The position numbers were made by a program, and so were the translations under genes. The notes beneath the pieces were generated by a model. The model saw only the letters and a list, made by a program, of their open reading frames with translations. It was not told the DNA's origin and ran no database searches. Positions 30,046 to 37,917 of a stretch of DNA of 64,000 nt are shown here, in pieces. Source of the stretch: CAVVEC01 sp963770485 (lineage in GTDB: Bacteria; Acidobacteriota; Terriglobia; Terriglobales; Acidobacteriaceae); contig CAVYPX010000009.1 of assembly GCA_963770485.1 (NCBI GenBank), forward strand, positions 620,001 through 684,000, in the 5' to 3' direction. Within the stretch, counting starts at the first letter, position 1. Each line of letters begins with the position of its first letter.

Positions 30046-31470
30046 CTAATCCCGCGCGCGGTTCTTGATCCAAATCGGCGAACCCACGAATCCGAACGCC
30101 TTGCGGAGCTGGTTTTCCAGAAATCGCTGGTAAGAAAAGTGCAGCTTCACCTTACGGTTCGTGAAAAGCACGAACGTCGGTGGAGACACCCCGGCTTGGG
30201 TCATGTAGTAAATCTTTACTCGCTGACGGACAGGCACCGAGGCGCGCTCGAAATCAACCTGCTGCAGAAATCGGTTCATTTCGGCGGTGGGAATGCGCTT
30301 GCGGCGTTCGGTGGCGACTTCCTCCAGCGTGGGAAGGACCTTTTCCGTTCCCTGGCCGGTGGCCGCGGAAACGAACAAAACCGGGGCGTAGCTCAAGAAT
30401 TTAAGGTCGTAGCGAAGTCTCTGTTCGTACGCATCACGATCGGTCGGACTTTTGGTGTCCCGAATGCGTGCCGCTTTCGACTCTCGCCCTGCTTTCTTCT
30501 GGCCACTCATGACCAGATCCCACTTGTTCACGACGACGATTACCGACCGGCCGCTTTCGTGAGCATAGCCGGCGATGGTGGCATCGAGCGCGCTCACACC
30601 TTCCGTGGCATCGATCACCAGCAGCGCAATGTCAGCAGCTTCCAGATGCTTGCGGGCCATCACGACGGAGAGTTTCTCCGCCATCAGATGGGTCTTGCCC
30701 TTGCGGCGAATGCCGGCAGTGTCAATAAAGCGGAATGTCTTCCCATTGCGTTCGACAATTTCATCCACTGCATCGCGGGTAGTGCCGGGGACAGGCGAGA
30801 CGATGGCGCGCTCTGTTCCTGTAAGCCGATTCAGCAGGGTGGACTTGCCCACATTCGGATGGCCGATGATGGCGACTTTGGTCTCGCGGGGCTCCGGTTC
30901 TGTCGGCTTTTCGTCCTCAGTGTGCTCTGTGTCCTCCGTGGTTAGATCTTGTGGGGCCGGAAGAACCTCGAAGATCGCGTCAAGCAAGTCGTCCACACCG
31001 CGACCGGCCTCGGCGGAAACCGGAAATATTTTCCTGATTCCCAAGCGATAGAATTCGTCGGCGAGTGCTTGCTGCTTGTCGCTGTCGATCTTGTTGACTG
31101 CCAAGAAAAGCGGCTTGCCGCCGCGGAGCAGCAGGCGGGCGAGGTCGAGGTCGGGGGCGGTGAGTTCGCTGCGCCCGTCCACCACCAGAATCACGGCGTC
31201 GGCCTCTTCCAGCGCGACCTTGGCCTGGCGAAAGATTTCGGCAGGGATGAAGTCTCTTTCCTCAGGAATGATTCCGCCGGTGTCCACGATGCGGAGGCGG
31301 CGCCCACGCCAGTTCGCCTCGCCGTACAAACGGTCCCGCGTGATGCCGGGCTCATCGCCGACAATCGCGCGCCGCGAACCCACAATGCGATTGAACAGCG
31401 TGGATTTGCCAACGTTGGGCCGCCCGACGATGGCGAGGGTTGGAACGCCAGCGGTGACTGGCGCACTCAT
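30046..31470 (-). CDS. der: Ribosome biogenesis GTPase Der (EngA)
   Basis: Tandem-GTPase factor required for 50S subunit assembly, 474 aa. GTPase domain 1 has GRPNVGKSTLFNRIVG (~16) and DTGG; domain 2 has GHPNVGKSTLLNRLTG (~202), DTAGIRRKGK and NKWD. A C-terminal KH-like domain follows. The ATG at 31470 is chosen; 21 upstream codons are non-family. Odd: the inter-domain linker (~173-184) reads TTEDTEHTEDE and is encoded by a CACAGAGGACAC-type word repeat found between genes elsewhere. It is divergent from the DinG gene (91 bp between starts). Confidence 0.96.
   Translation of the reverse strand: MSAPVTAGVPTLAIVGRPNVGKSTLFNRIVGSRRAIVGDEPGITRDRLYGEANWRGRRLRIVDTGGIIPEERDFIPAEIFRQAKVALEEADAVILVVDGRSELTAPDLDLARLLLRGGKPLFLAVNKIDSDKQQALADEFYRLGIRKIFPVSAEAGRGVDDLLDAIFEVLPAPQDLTTEDTEHTEDEKPTEPEPRETKVAIIGHPNVGKSTLLNRLTGTERAIVSPVPGTTRDAVDEIVERNGKTFRFIDTAGIRRKGKTHLMAEKLSVVMARKHLEAADIALLVIDATEGVSALDATIAGYAHESGRSVIVVVNKWDLVMSGQKKAGRESKAARIRDTKSPTDRDAYEQRLRYDLKFLSYAPVLFVSAATGQGTEKVLPTLEEVATERRKRIPTAEMNRFLQQVDFERASVPVRQRVKIYYMTQAGVSPPTFVLFTNRKVKLHFSYQRFLENQLRKAFGFVGSPIWIKNRARD
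30911..30942. repeat. Word-type repeat in frame in the der linker
   Basis: On the minus strand the DNA reads as GAGGACACAGAGCACACTGA plus GGAC words, i.e. the CACAGAG-like words also seen at 49645-49722. It is translated as the acidic linker between the two GTPase domains. Confidence 0.65.
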
Positions 31471-31561
31471 CGAGTTGGTGTTGATTCGGGTCACAAGACG
31501 ACGGGAACCGGACGGGCCACAGACCCGCCCCACACGTGCAGTGCCTTATTATAGAGACTCT

Positions 31562-33577
31562 GTGGCCTCCACTTCCCAGCCCGCGTCTTCGGCCGTCCCC
31601 AGCGTCAAGAAACAGGAGGTCTCGCTCTACCAGTTTTTTGCCCCAGGCGGCCTGCTCTCGCGCACCCATCCCGCGTACGAGTTCCGCCGTGGGCAGCTTC
31701 AAATGGCTCAAGCCGTCGAACAGGCCCTGGAAGAAAAGCGCCATTTGATCGTCGAAGCCGGAACGGGCACCGGCAAAACTTTGGCGTATCTCGTTCCCGT
31801 CATCCGTTCCCGCAAGCGGGTGATTATTTCCACCGGCACTAAGAATCTGCAGGAGCAGCTCTTCCACAAAGATATCCCGTTTCTTGAGCATGCGCTTTTT
31901 CCCGATGGCGAGGGAAAGCTGAACGTCTGCTACATGAAGGGGCGCAACAATTACCTGTGCCGGAAAAAACTCTATGACTTGACGGGGCAGCCGGTGTTAA
32001 GCGGGCTGGAGGAAATCGAACACTATCGCGCGATCGCCGCCTGGGAGAAAGCAACGCAGAGCGGAGACCGAGCCGAGTTGGCTGAACTGCCCGAGGCCAG
32101 CGCACTCTGGCACAAGCTGGACGCGCGCTCCGATACCTGCCTGGGCCAGAAGTGCAGTTCCTGGGACAAGTGTTTTATCACCGAAATGCACCGTCGAGCG
32201 ATGGAGAGTGACATCATTATCGTCAACCACCACCTCTTTTTTGCCGATCTCTCTATCAAGCAGCAAGCCGAATACGCGCCGGATGCGGGAATCCTGCCCG
32301 AAGTGGGTGCGGTGATCTTCGACGAGGCACACGAATTGGAAGATGTGGCCGGCAGCTACTTTGGCGTGTCGGTCAGCAACGCGCGCGTCGAGGAACTGTG
32401 CCGGGACGTGGAAGCCTCGCTGCAGCGCAATCACATGCTTTCGGCTTCCCTCTCCGGCGCGCTGAAGAGCCTGCGCGACCGGTCGATGTTTTTCTTTGCC
32501 TTGCTGCCGCAGGGCGAAGGGCGCTTCGCTTTCGAGAACCGGCGCGATTTCCTGGAGGAGAACGGTGATGAATTTCTGGCTTTACAGCAGTCTTTGCAGC
32601 GACTCAGCTCGGAGCTGGAGAACCTGCCATCGAAGCCGGAGGAGGTTTTCAACTTTGCCCGGCGAACACAAGAGTTGCAAGTGCAGTTCGGTTTCCTGAT
32701 GGAATCGGAAGACCACAATACGGTGTTCTGGATCGAGCGGCGTCGCGGTGGCCGTGACAAGTTGAATGTCTTTCTCCAGGCCACGCCCATTGATGTTGCA
32801 CCCATCCTGAAGACCTGCTTGTTCGACAAGCTGGAGTGTGCAGTGCTGACTTCGGCGACACTCGCTGTAGGCGGCGGCTTCGAGTACATGCGGCGGCGCC
32901 TTGGGCTCGAATACACCCGCGAAGTCGTGCTGCCTTCACATTTTGATTACGAAACCCAGGCGCTGTTCTATGTGCCTCCCGACCTGCCTGATCCGCGCAC
33001 GCCGCAGTTTGCGGCCAAGGCGGCGGACTGCATCCGCCGGCTGCTCGAAATCACTCGCGGACGGGCGTTTGTTTTGTTCACCAGCTACGCCCAGATGAAT
33101 GACGTCTACCAGCGACTGCTCGGCGAACTCGACTTCCCCATGCTGCTGCAGGGTGACGCTCCGAAAAGCGCTCTGCTCGAAGAATTTCGCCTGACGCCGA
33201 ACGCGGTGCTCTTCGCAACCTCGTCCTTTTGGCAGGGTGTGGACGTTCAAGGTGAGCAACTCAGTTGCGTGATTATCGATCGGCTGCCTTTCGCCGTGCC
33301 CACTGATCCGGTTGTCGCGGCACGAGTGAAATCGATCGACGCCGAAGGCGGGAACGCGTTTTTTCAGTATCAAGTCCCGGCAGCGGTGATCACGCTGAAA
33401 CAGGGCTACGGACGCCTGATCCGGTCGCTGCACGACCGCGGCCTGCTGGTTCTGCTCGACAATCGGATTCTGAAGAAACAGTATGGGCGGGTATTTGTGG
33501 AGAGCCTGCCGAATTACCAGAAGACCACCGACATGAGGGTGGTGGAGGAGTTCTTCGGAGCGGGGCTTTCAGACTAA
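31562..33577 (+). CDS. dinG: DinG/YoaA-type Fe-S ATP-dependent DNA helicase
   Basis: XPD-like 5'-3' helicase that unwinds R-loops and damaged DNA, 671 aa from the GTG at 31562 (the frame continues upstream but antisense to der). Motifs: Walker A EAGTGTGKT (~65), DEAH at 254-257 in IFDEAHELEDVAG, FWQGVDVQGEQLSCVIIDRLPF split over motif V, and GYGRLIRS for motif VI. Cys123, Cys193, Cys198 and Cys204 align in spacing with the four Fe-S ligands of E. coli DinG (120/194/199/205), so a 4Fe-4S cluster is expected. A DinG-type exonuclease domain is absent. Confidence 0.93.
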   Translation: MASTSQPASSAVPSVKKQEVSLYQFFAPGGLLSRTHPAYEFRRGQLQMAQAVEQALEEKRHLIVEAGTGTGKTLAYLVPVIRSRKRVIISTGTKNLQEQLFHKDIPFLEHALFPDGEGKLNVCYMKGRNNYLCRKKLYDLTGQPVLSGLEEIEHYRAIAAWEKATQSGDRAELAELPEASALWHKLDARSDTCLGQKCSSWDKCFITEMHRRAMESDIIIVNHHLFFADLSIKQQAEYAPDAGILPEVGAVIFDEAHELEDVAGSYFGVSVSNARVEELCRDVEASLQRNHMLSASLSGALKSLRDRSMFFFALLPQGEGRFAFENRRDFLEENGDEFLALQQSLQRLSSELENLPSKPEEVFNFARRTQELQVQFGFLMESEDHNTVFWIERRRGGRDKLNVFLQATPIDVAPILKTCLFDKLECAVLTSATLAVGGGFEYMRRRLGLEYTREVVLPSHFDYETQALFYVPPDLPDPRTPQFAAKAADCIRRLLEITRGRAFVLFTSYAQMNDVYQRLLGELDFPMLLQGDAPKSALLEEFRLTPNAVLFATSSFWQGVDVQGEQLSCVIIDRLPFAVPTDPVVAARVKSIDAEGGNAFFQYQVPAAVITLKQGYGRLIRSLHDRGLLVLLDNRILKKQYGRVFVESLPNYQKTTDMRVVEEFFGAGLSD

Positions 33578-33594
33578 GGGTAGGTCCGCATATC

Positions 33595-33990
33595 TCAATC
33601 TTTCAGCAGCCGCATGCCTGCTCCTGCGGCATTCCGGTCGAAGGTGACGGTGTACTGGCATTCGGCGGCGTGTCCGGAGCGCTCGATGAGGCAGTCGGCA
33701 AAATCGGCGCGGCTGGCGCTGAACTTCCGCAATGCCTGCGAGACGATTTCCGCTCGCTCAATGACCAGCTCTTTGCTGCGCAGTAAGGTTCCCAGAACGT
33801 GCTCAATTTCGTTCTTCTTGAAACGGTAGGAAGCCTCCAATACCCAAACCAGCTCCGCAATGACGATCAGGGACAGGAATCCAGGTGAGTCGGAGGTGAG
33901 TGAGTCCATCACCCTTACCGCCGCGGCCGTTTGGGCGGGATCGTCGTGCGTAAGATAGCGGACAACAATATTCGTGTCGAGGCCGATCAT
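33595..33990 (-). CDS. VapC-like PIN-domain toxin
   Basis: A 131-aa PIN nuclease of the VapC group. Acidic residues expected for metal binding are D5 (MIGLDTNIVVRYL), E46 (VIAELVWVLE), D96/D99 (SRADFADCLI) and D118 (TVTFDRNA). Two starts are possible: a GTG at 34005 overlapping the antitoxin stop as GTGA, or the ATG at 33990 used here, which gives the family-like N-terminus. The overlap or near overlap indicates translational coupling. It is probably an RNase toxin neutralised by the upstream AbrB-type protein. Confidence 0.88.
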   Translation of the reverse strand: MIGLDTNIVVRYLTHDDPAQTAAAVRVMDSLTSDSPGFLSLIVIAELVWVLEASYRFKKNEIEHVLGTLLRSKELVIERAEIVSQALRKFSASRADFADCLIERSGHAAECQYTVTFDRNAAGAGMRLLKD

Positions 33991-34001
33991 TTCAAGGCCG
34001 A

Positions 34002-34247
34002 TCACCGGGACCCGGAGGCGCGCCTCGCGATGGCAGCGTTCATCTCTTCAATCGATACCGGCTTGCTTCGCTTGCCGCGAAACAGTCCTTTCAATTCCTG
34101 CACCGAGCGAGTGGCGGCGATGATTGCAAATTGCCCTTTTTCCAGTTCCACAAATTCAATGCGATCCCCGGAGTCAAGCCCCAGGGCAGCGCGAACCGGC
34201 TTGGGTATGGTGACCTGTCCTTTGGACGTCATGGTCGCGGTGGCCAA
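34002..34247 (-). CDS. AbrB/SpoVT-type antitoxin
   Basis: An 81-aa swapped-hairpin DNA-binding protein: TSKGQVTIPKPVRAALGLDSG then DRIEFVELEKGQFAIIAA. The C-terminal ~30 residues (KRSKPVSIEEMNAAIARRA) are the likely toxin-binding tail. It is the first gene of the pair, followed immediately by the PIN toxin. A 22-bp perfect palindrome sits 27 bp upstream, embedded in a strong sigma-70-like promoter, which suggests autorepression. Confidence 0.9.
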   Translation of the reverse strand: MATATMTSKGQVTIPKPVRAALGLDSGDRIEFVELEKGQFAIIAATRSVQELKGLFRGKRSKPVSIEEMNAAIARRASGSR

Positions 34248-34273
34248 ATCGACCCTCCTGTCACTATTTCGTG

Positions 34274-34295
34274 TTCCTTACTATATAGTAAGGAA
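34274..34295 (-). promoter_or_regulatory. Operator palindrome of the toxin-antitoxin operon
   Basis: Perfect 22-bp inverted repeat with arms TTCCTTACTAT/ATAGTAAGGAA. Its centre (TATATA) coincides with the -10 of the promoter read on the minus strand. It is the natural target for the AbrB-type antitoxin or the toxin-antitoxin complex. Confidence 0.8.
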
Positions 34296-34309
34296 TTCGC
34301 AGAAGTCAA
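34282..34309 (-). promoter_or_regulatory. Sigma-70-like promoter of the toxin-antitoxin operon
   Basis: On the minus strand, TTGACT (34309-34304) is followed by a 16-nt spacer and TATATA (34287-34282). A TATAGT at 18-nt spacing is an alternative -10. It lies 35 bp upstream of the antitoxin ATG. Confidence 0.7.
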
Positions 34310-34455
34310 GAGCATAGCATTGAGGGCATCCGGCGGTCCGCGGTTGAGCATGCAGTTATCCCTAAGGCTGAGGGAAAACGGTGCTTAGTCTTCGTCGCGA
34401 TACAATAAAACCACAGGCTGAAGACCGACAGAGTTTCTGGAGTGAGTGGGTCACC

Positions 34456-34833
34456 ATGTTTGAAGTCACCGTAGAAGATTCCTTTGCCGCTGGACACTAC
34501 TTGCGCAATTACAAGGGCAAGTGTGAGAATCCGCATGGGCATAACTACAAATTGCGGGTCACGCTGGCCGGCAAGGATCTGGACAAAGCGGGGCTTCTGC
34601 TCGACTTCAAAGACTTACGCGAGGTCATGAGGCACGTGATCGAACGGCTCGACCACAAGATGATCAATGACCTTGAGCCTTTCACGGTGTTGAACCCCTC
34701 CGCGGAAAACCTGGCCAAATACTTCTATGATGAGACCAATCAGAAGCTCGATCGTGTGACCAGCGGTCGGGTACGAGTTAAGAACGTTACCGTGTTTGAA
34801 ACCGACACGACGACGGCAACCTATAGCGAGTGA
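34456..34833 (+). CDS. queD: 6-carboxytetrahydropterin synthase QueD
   Basis: Zn-dependent T-fold enzyme converting 7,8-dihydroneopterin triphosphate to 6-carboxytetrahydropterin for queuosine, 125 aa. Zinc ligands are H14 (FAAGHYL), H27 and H29 (NPHGHNY), and the catalytic Cys is C23 in KCENPHGH. The ATG at 34456 gives the normal family length; a 25-codon upstream extension is rejected. It is followed by queE on the same strand across a word-type repeat. Confidence 0.93.
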   Translation: MFEVTVEDSFAAGHYLRNYKGKCENPHGHNYKLRVTLAGKDLDKAGLLLDFKDLREVMRHVIERLDHKMINDLEPFTVLNPSAENLAKYFYDETNQKLDRVTSGRVRVKNVTVFETDTTTATYSE

Positions 34834-34837
34834 ATTC

Positions 34838-34932
34838 GATTGAGCCAATGAGTGATTGAATCATTGAATCATTTACCCCTGCGCAACCCGGAGGCAAATG
34901 ACTCAATGGTCCGATGATTCAATGACTCAATC
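34838..34932. repeat. Word-type inverted repeat (TGATTGAATCATTGAATCAT)
   Basis: Left arm words GATTGAGCC, AATGAGTGATTGAATCATTG and AATCATTT are mirrored by AAATGACTCAATGG, GATGATTCAATGACTCAATC. It lies between queD and queE. The same words form the repeat at 48175-48292. Confidence 0.8.
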
Positions 34933-34947
34933 CTGAAAGCTGCTTTT

Positions 34948-35628
34948 ATGCAGATCACCGAGATCTACAAGTCGATCCAGGGCGAATCCACTCACGCCGG
35001 ACTTCCGTGTGTATTCGTACGCCTCACGGGATGCAACCTGCGTTGCTCGTGGTGCGATAGCGAGTACACCTTCACGGGCGGGCATCGCATGACAATCGAG
35101 GAGGTGGTAGAGGAGGTCGAACAACTCAGTCCCAGCGGGTTAGTCGAGATCACCGGCGGGGAGCCCATGTTGCAGGAGCGCGAGGTGGTGCCGCTGATGC
35201 AACGCCTGCTCGACGAAGGTTACACGGTCCTGCTCGAGACCAGCGGCGAGCGTCCTCTGGAACGGGTGCCCAAAGGCGTGATCAAGATTGTGGACGTGAA
35301 ATGTCCGAATTCAGGCGAACCGGACACGTTCCACATAGAGAACCTCGAGGCTCTGGATTCGGCGGATGAAGTCAAATTTGTATTGAGCGACCGCGCGGAT
35401 TATGAGTTCGCGCGCGATTTTGCCGCCAGGCACAATCTGGCTCGCCGGGTCAATGCAGTGCTGTTTTCGCCGGCGTTCAGCAAAGGTGCCGACAGCACCC
35501 GCGACACCTCGCACTGTTTGCTCGACCCGCGGGAACTGGCGGAGTGGATGCTGGCGGATAATGTCCCGGCGCGCCTGGGGCTGCAGATCCACAAGTTCAT
35601 CTGGGACCCGGCAATGAAAGGCGTGTGA
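34948..35628 (+). CDS. queE: 7-carboxy-7-deazaguanine synthase QueE
   Basis: Radical SAM enzyme converting 6-carboxytetrahydropterin to 7-carboxy-7-deazaguanine in queuosine synthesis, 226 aa. The cluster motif is C29-x3-C33-x2-C36 (TGCNLRCSWCDSEYTF), and the substrate/SAM region is SGLVEITGGEPMLQE. The N-terminus TEIYKSIQGESTHAG is diagnostic of QueE. The C-terminus ends GLQIHKFIWDP, also typical. Start ATG 34948 follows the word repeat. Confidence 0.95.
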   Translation: MQITEIYKSIQGESTHAGLPCVFVRLTGCNLRCSWCDSEYTFTGGHRMTIEEVVEEVEQLSPSGLVEITGGEPMLQEREVVPLMQRLLDEGYTVLLETSGERPLERVPKGVIKIVDVKCPNSGEPDTFHIENLEALDSADEVKFVLSDRADYEFARDFAARHNLARRVNAVLFSPAFSKGADSTRDTSHCLLDPRELAEWMLADNVPARLGLQIHKFIWDPAMKGV

Positions 35629-35722
35629 GTAGAGTCAGAAGTTAGAACGACCTGCGCCTGAGCGACGCGGCCCTCGGCACGTGCCAATATTTTCCTTGCA
35701 GCAAAGGTCAAACTGTGCGATA

Positions 35723-35753
35723 ACTACGTCATGCGTAGTACGCAAGACGTAGT
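35723..35753 (+). promoter_or_regulatory. Putative PadR operator over the padR start codon
   Basis: ACTACGTC (35723-35730) and GACGTAGT (35746-35753) are perfect inverted arms. Between them lies the near-palindrome TGCGTAGTACGCA. The site covers the padR ATG at 35731, so binding would block initiation. It is probably autoregulatory. Confidence 0.6.
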
Positions 35754-36072
35754 AAAAGTCGAAAATGACCCGGGAATAGGGCACTATTCCGACCCACCGC
35801 TGCTTGTGCTGGCCAGTCTGGCCAGTGGACCGAAGCATGGACACGCCATGATTGAGGACATTGCCAGCATATGCGGCACTCGTCTGGGGCCCGGGACGCT
35901 GTATGGGGCGATTGCGCGCCTGGAGCAGCTGGGTTGGATCGAGCCGCTCCCACCGGAGGAGCGCCGCCGGCCCTATCGCATTACGGCGGAGGGTCTCCGC
36001 GTTCTCCGCGCCAAGCTGGCCACCCTGCAACAGGTCGCCAAAGCGGGGCTGGGGAGGTTGGAGGCGTTATGA
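35731..36072 (+). CDS. PadR-family transcriptional regulator
   Basis: A 113-aa winged-helix regulator. The domain spans ~22-100: PLLVLASLASGPKHGHAMIEDI, then GTLYGAIARLEQLGWIEPL and RRPYRITAEGLRVLRA, the PadR hallmark sequence pattern. It is an s1-type short PadR without the long C-terminal coiled coil. The stop overlaps the next ATG (ATGA), so it is translationally coupled to the membrane-protein gene. The effector is unknown. Confidence 0.9.
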   Translation: MRSTQDVVKVENDPGIGHYSDPPLLVLASLASGPKHGHAMIEDIASICGTRLGPGTLYGAIARLEQLGWIEPLPPEERRRPYRITAEGLRVLRAKLATLQQVAKAGLGRLEAL

Positions 36073-36551
36073 ATCCCGCGCTCGCTCACCTGCTTACGCG
36101 CCTGTATCCGCGCGCCTGGAGAGAGCGCTATGGCACTGAGTTTGAGGCGCTTCTTCAAGGCCGCAGTAGCGGTCTGCGCACGGCGGCAAACGTCGTTTGG
36201 TCGGCACTTGGTGAGCACGTCTCCCCAACTCGAGGCCGCAAAATGGATCAACCTGCCAGTTCTTTTGGCACCATGGTGAAGCGGCCGAGCGCCTTTCTTC
36301 CAATGGCAATGTCGCTCACCGCGCTGGCGATCGTGCTTGGTTCGGTTGCAATGTACGGCGCTGTCCGTGAGCCAGATGAGGGTTCCCCCGCTCATCTCTG
36401 GCAGCTCCTGATGGCGGGACAGATGCCGGTACTGGCGTTCTTTGCGATCAAGTGGCTGCCACGAGCTCCCAGGCAGACGTTGTGCGTGCTTGCGCTGCAA
36501 GCCGGAGCTGCGCTCGCGGCGATGGCCCCCGTCTTTTTTCTTCATTTGTGA
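36069..36551 (+). CDS. PadR-linked small membrane protein
   Basis: A 160-aa protein opening with RLYPRAWRERYGTEFEALL, a motif recurrent in membrane proteins encoded next to PadR regulators. Three hydrophobic segments follow (FLPMAMSLTALAIVLGSVAM, LLMAGQMPVLAFFAIKWL, LALQAGAALAAMAPVFFL). It overlaps padR by 4 bp and abuts the hydrolase gene, whose ATG follows the stop directly. Function is unknown; it is part of the three-gene PadR operon. Confidence 0.75.
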   Translation: MNPALAHLLTRLYPRAWRERYGTEFEALLQGRSSGLRTAANVVWSALGEHVSPTRGRKMDQPASSFGTMVKRPSAFLPMAMSLTALAIVLGSVAMYGAVREPDEGSPAHLWQLLMAGQMPVLAFFAIKWLPRAPRQTLCVLALQAGAALAAMAPVFFLHL

Positions 36552-37774
36552 ATGGCGATTCCTAAATATATGCGTGCGATCAGGATTTTGGTGGTGGTAG
36601 CTCTGTTCGCGGTTGCTGGAATCGCAGCCTTTCTGGGATTGCTGTGGCTGGACCACAACAGGGAGACGACGCTACCCACGCCTACTGGCCCATTCGTGGT
36701 CGGCCGCACGACGTACCTTTGGAGCGACGCCGCGCAGGCAGAGTTATTGGCGCCGCAACCGGGTTCCAAGCGGGAGCTTCTTGCGTGGATCTGGTATCCC
36801 GCAGCGCCTCCACAACTGTCCCAGACGGTCGACGACTACTTACCGGCTCCATGGCGGACTGCCCTTGGACGCCAGCTTGGCCCGCTCACGCAGTTTCTGA
36901 CGAGAGATTTGTCGCGCGTTCACCCGTGTAGTTTTCGTGACGCCGAGGTATCGCTCCAGCGGCAGGCGTACCCTGTCGTACTCATGAGAGCGGGACTTGC
37001 GGCTCTGACCACAGACTACACGATCCTTGCCGAAGACCTTGCGAGCCACGGCTACGTGGTGGTGGGTTTCGACGCACCCTATCGGAGCTTCGTGGTAGTG
37101 TTGCCCGACGGAAGGGTGATTCGCGAGGGCGCACCAGAACAATGCCGACCTGCTCAGCGGGTCTGAGCAGCAGCATCTCGCCAACCAGTTGGTCCAGGCA
37201 TGGACCGCAGACATGGGCTTTGCGCTCGATCAGCTAGAGCGACTGAACACGTCTGATCCCTCGGGCAGGTTCCTGGGACGGCTCGATATGCAACGGATCG
37301 GAGTCTTCGGCCACTCACTCGGTGGTGCCGAAGCCTTGCAGTTCTGTCATGACGATTCTCGGTGCAAGGCGGGCATCGACGTGGACGGGGCTCCCCTTGG
37401 CAGTGTCGTCGGCGAAGGCGTCACTCAGCCTTTCATGTTTCTCTTAAGTGACCACGAAGCCGAGCCCGATTCAGAAACCCGCCCGGTCAAGGCGAACATC
37501 CGCTCCATTTACGATCGATTGCCTAGTGACCGCAGGTTAGAAATCGTGATTCGCGGTGCGAATCACTACATGTTCAGCGATGACGGGATGTTGAGAGAGT
37601 CCGCTTCTGATGCGCGCGATGCGCATGCTAGGTGTTGTGCGCATCGATGGCCGCCGCCAAGTTGCCTTGGCGGCGCACTACATCAGCACTTTCTTTGACG
37701 TATACCTGCAAGGAGCACCCGCTTCCAAGCTCCAGAGCCAACCGGAGTATCCGGAGATAGAATACGTCTATTGA
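36552..37774 (+). pseudogene. Alpha/beta hydrolase (PAF acetylhydrolase-like), two frameshifts
   Basis: Reassembled from three frames. Frame A (36552 to ~37130) has an N-terminal TM anchor and GPFVVGRTTYLW through DLASHGYVVVGFDAPYRS. Frame B (~37140 to ~37617) continues NADLLSGSEQQHLANQLVQA and carries the nucleophile elbow GVFGHSLGGAEA and GANHYMFSDD. Frame C (37619-37774) has MRMLGVVRIDGRRQVALAAH to PEYPEIEYVY. Each shift is consistent with one inserted base (near 37137 and 37618). All three segments read as one hydrolase/PAF-AH chain. It is either a decaying gene or two assembly or sequencing errors. It is the last gene of the PadR operon. Confidence 0.75.
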
Positions 37775-37917
37775 GCGCCTCTTGCTGATGTCGCAAGACA
37801 AGAAGAGAAGGCGCAGCGGGCCGAATCCTGGGGATTGACGTTCGGACGGCCAAAACGAAAATTTGGGTTTCTGCATTCTTACTGGTGACTGCTACAGTAC
37901 GAGACTGCACTGCGCTC

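Noticed and set aside
37164..37166. In-frame UGA in the hydrolase as a selenocysteine codon, prompted by selB
   Set aside because: The frame after the UGA does not continue the hydrolase; homology resumes one frame over, so it is a frameshift and not recoding.
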